A stretch of DNA of 64,000 nucleotides, taken from Veronia pacifica (GTDB taxonomy: Bacteria > Pseudomonadota > Gammaproteobacteria > Enterobacterales > Vibrionaceae). How positions within the stretch are numbered: position 1 is the stretch's first letter; the number at the start of each line of letters is the position of its first letter. The notes under the pieces were generated by a model, which saw only the letters and a program-made list of their open reading frames with translations, was not told where the DNA came from and made no database searches. Below, piece after piece: positions 9,409-18,693 of this stretch. The translations under genes and the position numbers were made by a program. The stretch covers positions 82,354 to 146,353 of the forward strand of contig NZ_LYBM01000003.1 in NCBI RefSeq assembly GCF_001707825.1, given 5' to 3'.

Positions 9409-10569
9409 TTAATCCGGCCACTTCCAGTTGGGTTTATCGAGTAAACCCTGACCAATCACTTCCGTTTGACTCATATTTTTCTCAAGCTCAAAACCACTGC
9501 ACTCAGGATGTTCATTCAACGAAGCAATCAAACGGTTTGAGTGTGAAATAACCCAAACCTGAGTCTGGTCGGCAGCGTACATGATCAGTTTTGCTAATGC
9601 TGGAAGGAGATCAGGATGCAAGCTGGTTTCCGGCTCATTCAACACCATTAAGCTGGGTGGCCTCGGTGTTAGCAGCGCTGCTATCCACAGAATATATCGC
9701 AGAGTACCGTCAGATAATTCAGATGCTTTAAGCGGTCGGAGAAGCCCATGCTGGTCAAAGCAAATATCCATCAGGCCATCTTCACTCATCGAGACACTCA
9801 ATTGGCAGTTGGGGAAAGCATCCGAAATAGCATTCTGAAGTGCCTCTTTGTCACCAATTTCCATAATCGTTCGAATTGCAGCCGCGAGGTCACGACCATC
9901 ATGATGGAGTGCAAGCGTACGAGTGCCTAGCTTTGGTGTCCTGGCTGGTGCGTCAGCATCTGTCCTGAACTGATCATAGAATCGCCAGCCCCTAATTTTT
10001 TCCCTCACATGAAATACTTCCGGCGCTGCAGTAGGATCAGCCAGTTGATCAAACATACTGTCATACATAGGTAAATGCTGATTAATGACAGACCATTGCC
10101 TTCCTTCTTTAACTTTTACAACATGGCCTTTTCTCTCCACTAACGTCGAAGACGGCCTTGGTTGAGAGCCCGTAAAAATTCCCTCATATTTAATTTCAGG
10201 ATCTTTACTGAAGAAGGAGTTATAAGGAATTGGAATACCAAAGGAGACACAATATCCAAAATCGTCAGCGGCAAACCCCATTTTCAGCCGTTTTGTAGAT
10301 TGAGGTTGCCCTCCCTGTACATCAAATTCTCCCACTTTCATCGCTCTTGATATTCTCTCAGGCCCGGCCCAATAGACAGACTCGAGGCCACCCTCCGCGA
10401 CAAGAGAGGGAATAACGCCACCGTTTGCTGAATCTGCCAATAGCTTGAGCGCCTTATAAAGGTTTGACTTACCCGTGCCATTAGCACCAGTAATGACATT
10501 CAAAGGTCCCAGTGGGATAGTGATATCTTTTATTGAGCGATAGTTTGAGATTGAAAGAGAGGTCAGCAT
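9409..10569 (-). CDS. Solitary ABC/SMC-type AAA ATPase (AAA_21 / RecF-like)
   Basis: The 386-residue protein starts MLTSLSISNYRS, as is usual for RecF/OLD-like ATPases. The Walker A is GANGTGKS (about residues 28-35), the ABC-like signature is LSDGTLRYI, the Walker B is LMVLNEPETSLHP, and a switch-like VISHS follows. There is no TOPRIM nuclease domain and no partner gene. Such lone ATPases are annotated as predicted ATPases; some belong to defence or toxin systems, but nothing here shows that. The frame stays open upstream to 11055, but the motif-based start at 10569 fits the family. Confidence 0.85.
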   Translation of the reverse strand: MLTSLSISNYRSIKDITIPLGPLNVITGANGTGKSNLYKALKLLADSANGGVIPSLVAEGGLESVYWAGPERISRAMKVGEFDVQGGQPQSTKRLKMGFAADDFGYCVSFGIPIPYNSFFSKDPEIKYEGIFTGSQPRPSSTLVERKGHVVKVKEGRQWSVINQHLPMYDSMFDQLADPTAAPEVFHVREKIRGWRFYDQFRTDADAPARTPKLGTRTLALHHDGRDLAAAIRTIMEIGDKEALQNAISDAFPNCQLSVSMSEDGLMDICFDQHGLLRPLKASELSDGTLRYILWIAALLTPRPPSLMVLNEPETSLHPDLLPALAKLIMYAADQTQVWVISHSNRLIASLNEHPECSGFELEKNMSQTEVIGQGLLDKPNWKWPD

Positions 10570-10911
10570 AAATACACGAATTATCTGGTTGTTAAGAGAG
10601 ACTAGCAAAACCAAACAAGAAAAAGAACGATGTCTCTCAATGAACACTGAACAGAGATGCCTTCCCATCCAATACGTAGAAATGAACAACGTTTCATTCT
10701 TCACTCCCACTTGGTCATATTCGTTGAGGTAGCATGAATGATGGGATCTGATGGACAAAGGCATAAGCTGGCTGATATCCAGCGCATAAAGACTGTCCAA
10801 AAAGGCTCGAATTTCTGCGGTATTGTTCTCTTTATTTCCCGTAAGCAATAGCTTGGCCTGAGTAGCATGGTAATCTGCAACGTAATGAATCCCTGCACTC
10901 AGGATAAAATA
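10570..10911. other. Divergent intergenic region between ATPase and M14 genes
   Basis: The ATPase reading frame stays open through this region, which is unusual for its length. The translation does not resemble any domain I know and has no clear ribosome binding site. It presumably contains the two divergent promoters; a decayed gene is also possible. Confidence 0.35.
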
Positions 10912-11826
10912 ATGAAGCAGTTTTACCCCATCGGTCAGGCCGGCACACCTTGGTCTGAGAATGAAAAAGAAACATGGCTGGCACAGACCGAAATTAAACG
11001 AAGCTATAACGATCTGGTCATCATAAAGATTGATGCGCTGCGTGATCGATTCCAAGTTGAGCAGTATGGTGCACTGTCAATTAACAGTGAGAGGTATCCT
11101 CTGTTTGGCGTCAGAAATAAAAATTGGCATGAGGACAAGCCAGTGGTTCTCATTACTGGCGGCGTTCATGGTTATGAGGCCAGTGGTGTTCAAGGCGCAC
11201 TGAAATTTCTCGATACTCAGGCTGAAGCCTACAGCACAGAGTTCAATTTCATTGTTACTCCATGCATTAGCCCGTGGGGATATGAAACGATTAACCGCTG
11301 GAACCCGTTCACTGTCGATCCAAATCGTTCGTTCCACCCTGACAGCCCTTCGGAGGAATGTGCGCAAGTAATGGCTTATGTGCACAACCATAGCCAAAAT
11401 ATTCTGGCACACATCGATCTTCATGAAACCACAGATACAGACGAGAGTGAGTTCCGCCCGGCACTGGCTGCACGCAATGGAGAAGACTATATTGCAGGCA
11501 ATATCCCAGATGGATTCTATCTGGTCGGAGACATCAGTAATCCCACTGCAGAATTCCAGACAGCCGTCATCAATGAAGTCAGAAAAATCACGCATATTGC
11601 CCCTGCTGATGAAGACGGGAAACTCATTGGCGAGAAAGTGGTACAAGAAGGCGTAATTAATGTCCCTGTGAAAAAAGCGCACCTATGTGCTGGGTTCACA
11701 AATGCTGAGTTCAATACCACGACAGAAGTATATCCAGACAGTGATAATGTGACAGATGAAGAATGTAATGATGCGCAAGTAGCAGCAATATTAGGTGCGC
11801 TTGAGTATCTGAAAAACTGCCGATAA
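10912..11826 (+). CDS. M14-family zinc carboxypeptidase / succinylglutamate desuccinylase-like protein
   Basis: The 304-residue protein has the zinc-site motif GGVHGYEASG (HxxE), a substrate-binding NRSFHPDS stretch, a third zinc-ligand region HIDLHETTDTDE, and a late TTTEVYPD segment that can hold the catalytic Glu. These fit the M14 fold. The start at 10912 follows AGGA with a normal gap; an upstream ATG at 10867 lacks a site. It probably removes an acyl or amino-acid group from a small substrate in the cytoplasm, as no signal peptide is seen. The substrate is unknown. A terminator follows at 11834-11858. Confidence 0.82.
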   Translation: MKQFYPIGQAGTPWSENEKETWLAQTEIKRSYNDLVIIKIDALRDRFQVEQYGALSINSERYPLFGVRNKNWHEDKPVVLITGGVHGYEASGVQGALKFLDTQAEAYSTEFNFIVTPCISPWGYETINRWNPFTVDPNRSFHPDSPSEECAQVMAYVHNHSQNILAHIDLHETTDTDESEFRPALAARNGEDYIAGNIPDGFYLVGDISNPTAEFQTAVINEVRKITHIAPADEDGKLIGEKVVQEGVINVPVKKAHLCAGFTNAEFNTTTEVYPDSDNVTDEECNDAQVAAILGALEYLKNCR

Positions 11827-11833
11827 CTATCTG

Positions 11834-11858
11834 AAGGGGCAATCAAAGCCCCTTTTTT
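11834..11858 (+). terminator. Rho-independent terminator
   Basis: AAGGGGC and GCCCCTT pair around a seven-base loop and run into TTTTTT, eight bases after the M14-family gene stop. Confidence 0.8.
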
Positions 11859-11877
11859 ATTCAAGATCAGGATGAAT

Positions 11878-12438
11878 TCATTTACCTTCAGCGACTTTTA
11901 TCGTCATTCGCGTCTCTCCATATTTCACCCCATCAATTCGGTAAACATCATCAAGACGTTCAGTGATGACAAATCCATGTTTCTGGTACAAAGCTAGGGC
12001 TTTTTCATTACCCTCCATAACAGCCAGATCAACCCAGTCAATCGCGTCAGAGTGGCGACAAAAAGACAACACTTTCTCTATCAACTTATCTGCAAAACCA
12101 CGCCTGCGATATGCCTGAGCCACGCCCATTCCTAACAGCACTCGATGATGTAAATACTCGCCGCCATGGGCGCGCAAATCTAAGTGTGCCAGAATGTCGT
12201 TATTTTCTGACTTTATCAACCACAACCGACGCCACTCGTCATGCCCGTATTGTGTGTCTAAGCCTTCAATGAAGCGATGCTTTAACTCCTCGCTGACCGT
12301 TGTTTGTTCACTGTTCTGCGGCTGAAAAGTAATCGCATCATGCGCTGCATTTTCTTTAATTAGCTGGCCCAGATATTCAAAGAAAACAGCAAGATCAGTC
12401 GTTTTCGCTTCCTGAACGTGAATGTGTTGATGGTTCAC
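11878..12438 (-). CDS. GNAT family N-acetyltransferase
   Basis: This 186-residue protein has the acetyl-CoA-binding segment GMGVAQAYRRRGFADKLIEKV (the Q/RxxGxG/A region of GNATs), followed by LAVMEGNEKALALYQKHGF, typical of the last beta-alpha-beta unit. The start is a GTG that overlaps the upstream stop codon (TAGTG), with AAGGA eight bases before it, so it is translationally coupled to the gene upstream. The acceptor substrate is unknown; RimJ/RimL-like or amine acetylation are both possible. It is the third gene of an AKR-GNAT-GNAT operon. Confidence 0.85.
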   Translation of the reverse strand: MNHQHIHVQEAKTTDLAVFFEYLGQLIKENAAHDAITFQPQNSEQTTVSEELKHRFIEGLDTQYGHDEWRRLWLIKSENNDILAHLDLRAHGGEYLHHRVLLGMGVAQAYRRRGFADKLIEKVLSFCRHSDAIDWVDLAVMEGNEKALALYQKHGFVITERLDDVYRIDGVKYGETRMTIKVAEGK

Positions 12439-12920
12439 TATGTATTCCTTTTAGGATCCTTACTTTTGCATGACCTGAGCTGCAACCGCATTGGCTGGAT
12501 AAAAGCGGGGACAGGATGTTCTAATTTGATGCTCGAAAAACCAAGGCTCTGATAAAAGCCAATAGCATTTTTTGCTGCATAAACATCAAGCGTTTCCTGA
12601 TCATCGAGCCTCTCAATACCTGAGATAAACAGTGCTCTGCCTACCCCTTGAAAGTGATAGAGAGGCGCGACGAAAAGATCGGACAAACGGAAGTGATTTT
12701 TGAAGAGGACAAAGCCAGCAATCTCACCGCTTACAACCGCTTTCAGGAAAACGGAATTTTTCAGTAACATTGCTTCATTCATATGACGCTTAACCGCGTC
12801 AATAATGACGATTTTGTCCTCATCGGTCGCATCGACCTTTTCCCTTACCGCGTCTTCCGTTAATTGATATAAACGGGGAAAATCACTTTCCTCAACATGA
12901 GAAATTGAGCCCGCAAACAT
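12438..12920 (-). CDS. GNAT family N-acetyltransferase
   Basis: This 160-residue protein has the GNAT core: LFVAPLYHFQGVGRALFISGI supplies the acetyl-CoA pyrophosphate loop (QGVGRAL), followed by DVYAAKNAIGFYQSLGF. The start at 12920 overlaps the stop of the aldo-keto reductase gene (TAATG), indicating translational coupling; an upstream in-frame start at 12965 lies inside that gene and is unlikely. The substrate is unknown. It forms the middle gene of the operon. Confidence 0.85.
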   Translation of the reverse strand: MFAGSISHVEESDFPRLYQLTEDAVREKVDATDEDKIVIIDAVKRHMNEAMLLKNSVFLKAVVSGEIAGFVLFKNHFRLSDLFVAPLYHFQGVGRALFISGIERLDDQETLDVYAAKNAIGFYQSLGFSSIKLEHPVPAFIQPMRLQLRSCKSKDPKRNT

Positions 12921-13825
12921 TAGGCAACACCATGCCCTTTTGAGGCCACCCAAACTCGATACCATTGTTCATGAGTCAACGAAATATTCATCGCATCAAC
13001 GGCATGCATGAGTCGATCGATTTTGCCACTGCCTGAAATCAGGATAGGACGAGACGGCAAAGAGGCTATCCACGAGTACACAATCTGATCAATAGATGTG
13101 GCTGAGGTTTCAGCAACTAGCTCCTCTAATACCAAGCGCAGCCGCCTTACTTGCTCAGAATCTTCATTAAATAGACGTCCACCCGCCAGACAAGACCAAG
13201 CCATAGGTGCAACCCGTTTTTCCTGCAGCTGGTCGAGCGTGCCATCTTCTAACACACCCATGTTGAGCGGATTGATTTCAACCTGATTTGTTACCAACGA
13301 ACTGCTCAAGCGCGACTGTAACAAGGAAAATTGAGATGGCGTGAAATTAGACACCCCAAAGTGCTGGACTTTGCCTGATGTTTTGAGTTGCTCAAACGCA
13401 TCGGCAATGTCATCAGCATGCATCAGCCAATCTGGGCGGTGTAGGAGGAGAACATCCAGATGATCAACTCCCAGTCTGGATAAAGAAAGATCAACAGATT
13501 CCAAAACATTTCGCTTACTAGAGTTATAGTGCGCTATAGATACGTCACCATTAGGAGGAATAATTCCACACTTGCTGATAATTTCAATTTGCTGTCTTAC
13601 CGAGGGCTCAAGCTTTAACGCCTCGCCAAACAAGACCTCACAGGGTGGATTACCATAAACATGTGCATGGTCGACCGTAGTCACACCCAGCTCGAGGTGT
13701 TGTTTAAGAAAAGATAAGCGCTGTTGAGGTGTCATACCCCACTCAGCCATACGCCAATATCCCTGTGATACCCGAGAAAATTCTGGCCCATCAGGACACA
13801 TACTGATGCGTTTTGCTGTATTCAT
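12920..13825 (-). CDS. Aldo/keto reductase, YdhF-like
   Basis: The 301-residue protein has the AKR TIM-barrel pattern: TTVDHAHVYG gives the catalytic Asp and Tyr, IISKCGI the Lys, and LLHRPD the His region. VSNF and a C-terminal LISGSGKIDRL segment can bind NADP. The sequence resembles E. coli YdhF oxidoreductase. It likely reduces aldehydes or ketones with NADPH in the cytoplasm. It is first in a three-gene operon with two acetyltransferases; what the three do together is not evident. Confidence 0.9.
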   Translation of the reverse strand: MNTAKRISMCPDGPEFSRVSQGYWRMAEWGMTPQQRLSFLKQHLELGVTTVDHAHVYGNPPCEVLFGEALKLEPSVRQQIEIISKCGIIPPNGDVSIAHYNSSKRNVLESVDLSLSRLGVDHLDVLLLHRPDWLMHADDIADAFEQLKTSGKVQHFGVSNFTPSQFSLLQSRLSSSLVTNQVEINPLNMGVLEDGTLDQLQEKRVAPMAWSCLAGGRLFNEDSEQVRRLRLVLEELVAETSATSIDQIVYSWIASLPSRPILISGSGKIDRLMHAVDAMNISLTHEQWYRVWVASKGHGVA

Positions 13826-14246
13826 GATTAACGTCTCTCATCGATGTACTAGGTTGACCTGATAGGTCATGGGATTAGCAGAATAGGGTCAGAAACAGAT
13901 GTGAGATAGATAAATAGCTAAAATTTGGAGATTAATCGTCGTTATTAACGTGATGTCGGTTAGAAAATCGCCAAAGCTAAACGTACGCTGGCTTTCAAAC
14001 ATAAGTACAGAAAGTTAATGCTTATTTTTAGAAAGGAAGACACACCACATTTCGCATACTGTAAAAATAACTGATCATATTTTTAGACACACAGCACTTC
14101 ATTGAAATACTGATTTCACTCGCACGCTGATACTCTTGACTAAAAATCTTGACGGTTATTACTCCTAGTATTCCAACTAACCTGACAAATTTTTTAATCA
14201 CGCAGACACTTTCTTTAATTTTTCTGGGAACGATGAGGAAGATTTC
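13826..14246. other. Divergent intergenic region
   Basis: It holds the promoters of the AKR operon (minus) and the small secreted protein gene (plus). I see no operator, repeat or RNA motif I can support. Confidence 0.4.
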
Positions 14247-14606
14247 ATGATAAAGAGGATATTTTTTCTTTTAGTTACGCTACTTTCCTTCAAAGCTGCC
14301 GCTCAGGGCCTAATCCATCCACTGGACTTTAAAGGTACTGAAGAGAACAAATCTGAGGTTATTGCCCAAATCAAAGCCAGAGTTAAAAAGACTTACACCG
14401 AAATTGGCATGGGAGATCCATTGACACTTCGCTTAATGGAAAAAGAAGAACTGAATTCATTCAAAAAACTCACCAAAGCGAAAAACAGACAAATGCTCGA
14501 TCAAGTCATTAATCAATATTGCAGCATCGGCATGTGTAACTACAACACTATTCAGACGATGTATGCTGAGCAGATGAAAGCATCTAATGACGAGCTCACT
14601 TGGTAG
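14247..14606 (+). CDS. Small exported protein of unknown function
   Basis: The 119-residue product starts with a signal peptide (MIKRIFFLLVTLLSFKAAAQ, cleavage probably after AAA). The mature about 100 residues are polar and mainly helical, with two Cys (QYCSIGMCNY) that could form a disulfide in the periplasm. A GAGGAAG ribosome binding site precedes the ATG. No family recognised. The gene stands alone and is followed by a possible structured element at 14621-14688. Confidence 0.65.
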   Translation: MIKRIFFLLVTLLSFKAAAQGLIHPLDFKGTEENKSEVIAQIKARVKKTYTEIGMGDPLTLRLMEKEELNSFKKLTKAKNRQMLDQVINQYCSIGMCNYNTIQTMYAEQMKASNDELTW

Positions 14607-14620
14607 AGTAGTGAAATAAT

Positions 14621-14688
14621 GGGGAATCAAACGAAGATAATCATTCGGCTCACTGGTATCAGCCAATGCGCATCAATTGTGATTCCCC
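14621..14688 (+). other. Possible structured element or sRNA/terminator
   Basis: A nine-base inverted repeat, GGGGAATCA/TGATTCCCC, encloses about 50 bases with smaller hairpins (CGAA/TTCG and GGCT/AGCC) and runs into CTTT. It begins about 15 bases after a stop codon, so it may be a terminator for the exported-protein gene or a small RNA. The fold was judged by eye only. Confidence 0.3.
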
Positions 14689-15096
14689 TTTAAATCGAGC
14701 GTTATTGCGAAAACACAGTACTGGCGAGTTCAACGTATGGAAACGACAGTTGGTCTGACTCCCCTTCAGTTATCATCTATATCTTATGCCAAAAAACAGT
14801 TCAACATTTTGATTGGTCAGCGCGAAATACGATGGAGAAATGAGAGCATTGTAAATTTATAGACATTCTGCCCAAATTTTAGAAATTACCCTCTCTGGTG
14901 TGGTTTGTGGCGGTGCTGATAACATTTTAAGGTCTAAAATTCTGTTCAAACATCGGCAGATTTTAAATGTCAAAATGTAAATAAGCCTCGAAAAATGTAA
15001 ATAAAGACAATGTGATCGATTACAAGCATCTTTCTCTCTTGTTCTTTTTAGAGTCTTTACTCTATAATCGGTTTGCTAATAATCACAGGATTTACC
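14689..15096. other. Promoter region of the TolC-HlyD-ABC2 operon
   Basis: About 400 bases without a supported gene. The last part precedes the tolC-like gene and presumably holds its promoter; the sequence does not show an obvious operator. Confidence 0.4.
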
Positions 15097-16524
15097 ATGT
15101 TTGCAAAGATACCTTTCGCCAAGAAATCTGCTCTTGCGCTGACACTGCTATCGCTTTTTGCACCGGCAACCAATGCACAGACAATGAGCTTTGTTGAGGC
15201 TTGGCAACAAGTACTCAGTCAAAGCGATGCTCTGGCCGCTAAGCAGGCCAGTCTGGACTACGCCGCGCAAATGGAAAAAGCGGCATACGGCTACAATCTG
15301 CCTTCTGTATCGCTCGGTGCCACTTATGTCAGACTGGACGACAGTACAGACTTTAAACCTTCAGAGTATATTGGCAGTAAGCTTGACCCTCAGATTGCCC
15401 GGCAAATTAATCAACTGCTCCCCAACCTTGGTGCATCGATAGACCGTTCCTTCCGTGACAACGTGCTGCGCGATGAAATATTTAATAGCTCTATACGTGC
15501 GGTTTGGCCCATTTTTACCGGTGGAAAAATTACAGCAGCACAGGATATTGCAGCGGCCAAAACCGATGAAGCAAAATATTTGCTGGAGATGGAGCAACAA
15601 GCGAAATTTGAGGACTTGTCAAAAGTCTATTTTGCCACTGTCTTTGCCCATGAAGTCCTCAATACCCGCATTGAATCCGAAAGGAGCCTGAAAAAACATC
15701 TTGAGCACGCAACCAAGATGGAAGAACAAGGACAAATTGCCCGTGTTGAACGCCTTCAGGCAGAAGTCTCTTACGACAAAGCAAAAACGGAGCGCAAAAA
15801 AGCAGAACGGGATTTGGAAATTGCTAATGCAGCTCTGAACAATATGGTGGAAAGCGACGAAGATATCTCAGTGTCTTCTCCTTTGTTCACTCAGTCAGAG
15901 GTACCAGCCTTTTCGCCTTTTCTGAATCAGACTCTTGCCTCGTATCCCGGACTCAAGGTTCTGGATGCCAAACAAGAACAAGCCAATGGTTTGATTAAGG
16001 TTGAACGCAGCAAATACGCGCCGAATGTCTATGTTTTCGGTAATTACGATTTACACAAAGGCGACAGCGTACTTGACCAAATTAAACCTGACTGGATGGT
16101 AGGTGTAGGTGTCAATATTCCACTTGTTGACAACACTGGCCGCTCAGATCGCCTCAAAGCTGCGCATAGTAAGGTGACTCAGGTAAACCACCTCAGATCT
16201 CAGGCAGAACGCGATTTATCCTTACTGGTAGAGAAAAATTGGCGGGAAGCACAACAGGCGTTAGAGGAATATAAAGGCCTCATATCCAGTGTAGAACTGG
16301 CCAAAGAGAACCTTCGCCTGCGCGAAAAAGCATTTGCTCAGGGGCTATCAACCTCCCTTGATGTTATTGATGCTGAGCTATTCGTCGTCGGTGCCAAAAC
16401 TCAACAACTCTCTGCTGCGTATCAGTACGTGCTATCACTCTCCCGTCTGCTGGCTGTCAGTGGGCAAATGGATGACTTTTCAACTTATCAACGTCAAGCA
16501 ATTAACGGCGAGGTAACATCATGA
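15097..16524 (+). CDS. TolC-family outer-membrane efflux protein
   Basis: This 475-residue protein has a signal peptide ending about residue 27 (PATNAQ) and two repeated outer-membrane-efflux-protein halves rich in long helices, the usual TolC architecture. The start at 15097 is chosen because AGGA lies six bases upstream; the open frame starts 24 bases earlier. It would form the outer-membrane channel of a tripartite exporter with the HlyD-like adaptor and two ABC-2 permeases encoded immediately downstream; its stop overlaps the next start. The substrate is unknown. Confidence 0.9.
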   Translation: MFAKIPFAKKSALALTLLSLFAPATNAQTMSFVEAWQQVLSQSDALAAKQASLDYAAQMEKAAYGYNLPSVSLGATYVRLDDSTDFKPSEYIGSKLDPQIARQINQLLPNLGASIDRSFRDNVLRDEIFNSSIRAVWPIFTGGKITAAQDIAAAKTDEAKYLLEMEQQAKFEDLSKVYFATVFAHEVLNTRIESERSLKKHLEHATKMEEQGQIARVERLQAEVSYDKAKTERKKAERDLEIANAALNNMVESDEDISVSSPLFTQSEVPAFSPFLNQTLASYPGLKVLDAKQEQANGLIKVERSKYAPNVYVFGNYDLHKGDSVLDQIKPDWMVGVGVNIPLVDNTGRSDRLKAAHSKVTQVNHLRSQAERDLSLLVEKNWREAQQALEEYKGLISSVELAKENLRLREKAFAQGLSTSLDVIDAELFVVGAKTQQLSAAYQYVLSLSRLLAVSGQMDDFSTYQRQAINGEVTS

Positions 16525-17512
16525 GTAAAATTAAATCAGCCGTTTTGGCAGTGGCGGGCACCGCTTTCGTTGGCTGGACTGGATATAGCTTTTATGAGGC
16601 TTATCAGCCACAACCTGAAATTTTCCAAGGCCAGATTGAGGCACAACAATACAGCATCTCCTCAAAAGTACCGGGCCGTATTGAAGAAGTTTTGGTTCAT
16701 AAAGGACAGCAGATTGACAAAGGTCAGCTGATTTTCACCCTCTATAGCCCTGAACTCGATGCCAAACTTGAGCAAGCCAAGGCAGGACAGGAAGCGCTGA
16801 TGCCATGGCAGACCAAGCCAATACAGGTGCACGTAAGCAGGAAATCGATGCGGCACGCGACCAATGGAAGAAAGCCAAAGCTGCCGCTGAGCTAATGGAG
16901 AAAACCTACAATCGCGTCGAAAGCCTGTATAAAGATGGTGTAGCCGCAGAACAAAAACGTGATGAAGCTTACACCCAATGGAAGGCAGCAAAATACACTG
17001 AAAATGCCGCACTGCAAATGTACAACATGGCAAAAGAAGGTGCTCGCGTAGAAACCAAACGCGCTGCTCAGGAAAAACTACGCATGGCAGCAGGTGCAGT
17101 AGCTGAAGTAGAAGCCTATACCGCTGATACCCGTATTGAGAGTTTTTACAGCGGTGAAGTGAGCCAAATCCTGTTACATCAGGGTGAACTCGCGCCACAG
17201 GGATTCCCTGTTGTTACTGTGATTGATTTAGATGACGCATGGGCCGTTTTCAACATTCGTGAAGACAAGCTGAAACAATTCGAAAAAGGCTCAGTGTTCT
17301 CCGCGAGAATTCCGGCGTTAGGTGATCAGTCCTTTGATTTCAAAGTTAACTATGTCGCGCCTCTGGGTGACTTCGCTACGTGGCGTGCAACCAGTAGTCA
17401 ACAGGGATATGACATGCGTACTTTTGAGGTTGAGGCTCGCCCAGTAGACCCGATTAAAGGACTAAGAGCTGGTATGAGTATTCTGGTCACTAAAAGCCCT
17501 GAACAAGCCTGA
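16521..17512 (+). pseudogene. HlyD-family membrane fusion protein gene, frameshifted
   Basis: The first reading frame (from 16521) encodes an N-terminal membrane anchor and the first half of a biotinyl-lipoyl-like domain (SSKVPGRIEEVLVHKGQQID) up to about AGQEAL near 16800. The rest (coiled-coil hairpin, second lipoyl half with SGEVSQILLHQGELA, and beta-barrel) lies in another frame and ends at 17512. A single missing base near 16797-16803 joins the two into a normal HlyD of about 330 residues. Either the adaptor is truncated in this strain or the assembly has a one-base error. All neighbours are intact and closely spaced, which mildly favours an error or a very recent mutation. Confidence 0.85.
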
Positions 17513-17520
17513 GTATCTGA

Positions 17521-18693
17521 ATGATGAATAATTCAGGATTTTCCGGGCTGCTCGCGCAGGAGTGGCGATGGATCCGTTCAGACCGATGGCTCACTGCCTT
17601 ATTAAGCTGGCTACCCCTGTTCCTGTTCGCCGTCATCTGGCTCATTTTTTCAGCGGGGACGGCACGCGAAATGCCCGTCGCTGTGGTCGACATGGATAAC
17701 TCACAATTATCTCGCGCTTTGGTGAGGTATTATGATGCCAGTCCGACAGTATTGGTCAGCCATTACAGCTCAACCCATGAAGCAGCCGAAGCAATGAACC
17801 GTGGTGATGTATTCGCTATGGTAGAGATTCCATTGAAATTTGAGAAGCAGACGTTAAGGGGAGAGAAACCTAACGTCAACGCTATGTTTAATAGCCAGTA
17901 TATTCTCATCGGTAAGCTGATCAGCTCTGCGCTATCACAGGCGCACTCAACATTTGCTGCCATGGTGGAAACCAAGGGACACATGATGAAAGGCACCACG
18001 GTCAGCAGACAGGCGCTGGGCGAGTCAGTACCCATCAGGTTCCAGATGGTGCCGCTGTTCAACGCAGGAACCAACTATGCTCAGTTCTTGGTCTCAGCGG
18101 TCATACCGGCGATCTGGCAAATTATTATTGTGTCCGCAGCAATATTTTCGCTCACTGTGACAGACAGAAAAGTAGGAATAGAACACTGGCTACGTGAAAG
18201 ACCAGTTGCAAAAATCGCCGCCAAGAGCATCGCTATCTTCTTACCTTTACTGGCTATGGGGATATTGTTTGGTTCCGTTATGCACTTTGGTCTTGGCTGG
18301 CCGATGAACGGCAGCTGGTTGATATTATTCAGTGCTCAAGCCATGCTCGTGCTGGCGGCCATAGCCATCGGCAGCCTGCTCTATCTCGGCACCCGTGATC
18401 CTGTTCGTGCTATGAGCATGGCCGCTGGATACACAGCACCCGCCTTCGCATTTATGGGGGTCAGTTTTCCAACCAGCGAGATGCCAGCGTTTGCCCAGTA
18501 CTGGCGCGCTATGTTACCAGTCAGTCATTATGTCAGTGTGCAAATAGGTCAATTTAACTATGGGGCTACATTACTGCAGAGCCTGCCGCATTTTCAGGCG
18601 CTGGCAATGTTTGGGATAGCGTGGCTACTGGTCGCAATGAAATATCGTGGCATTCGTAAGGCGGCACAGTCAGTCACAGGAGTCAGCCAATGA
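17521..18693 (+). CDS. ABC-2 type permease of an export system
   Basis: This 390-residue protein has the ABC-2 topology: one N-terminal membrane segment (about residues 24-45), a large periplasmic domain beginning with PVAVVDMDNSQLSRALVRYYDASP, then five C-terminal segments. It resembles YhgE/YbhS-like permeases that work with HlyD-type adaptors. It sits a few bases after the adaptor gene, and its stop overlaps the start of a second permease, so the pair is probably a heterodimer. No ATP-binding subunit is encoded nearby. Confidence 0.88.
   Translation: MMNNSGFSGLLAQEWRWIRSDRWLTALLSWLPLFLFAVIWLIFSAGTAREMPVAVVDMDNSQLSRALVRYYDASPTVLVSHYSSTHEAAEAMNRGDVFAMVEIPLKFEKQTLRGEKPNVNAMFNSQYILIGKLISSALSQAHSTFAAMVETKGHMMKGTTVSRQALGESVPIRFQMVPLFNAGTNYAQFLVSAVIPAIWQIIIVSAAIFSLTVTDRKVGIEHWLRERPVAKIAAKSIAIFLPLLAMGILFGSVMHFGLGWPMNGSWLILFSAQAMLVLAAIAIGSLLYLGTRDPVRAMSMAAGYTAPAFAFMGVSFPTSEMPAFAQYWRAMLPVSHYVSVQIGQFNYGATLLQSLPHFQALAMFGIAWLLVAMKYRGIRKAAQSVTGVSQ

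Noticed and set aside
10570..11055. N-terminal extension of the ATPase frame up to 11055
   Set aside because: Not similar to the family, overlaps the M14 gene start region and has no ribosome binding site.
11077..11682. 201-residue minus-strand open frame across the M14 gene
   Set aside because: Antisense to a gene with zinc-site motifs and a good start; no own ribosome binding site.
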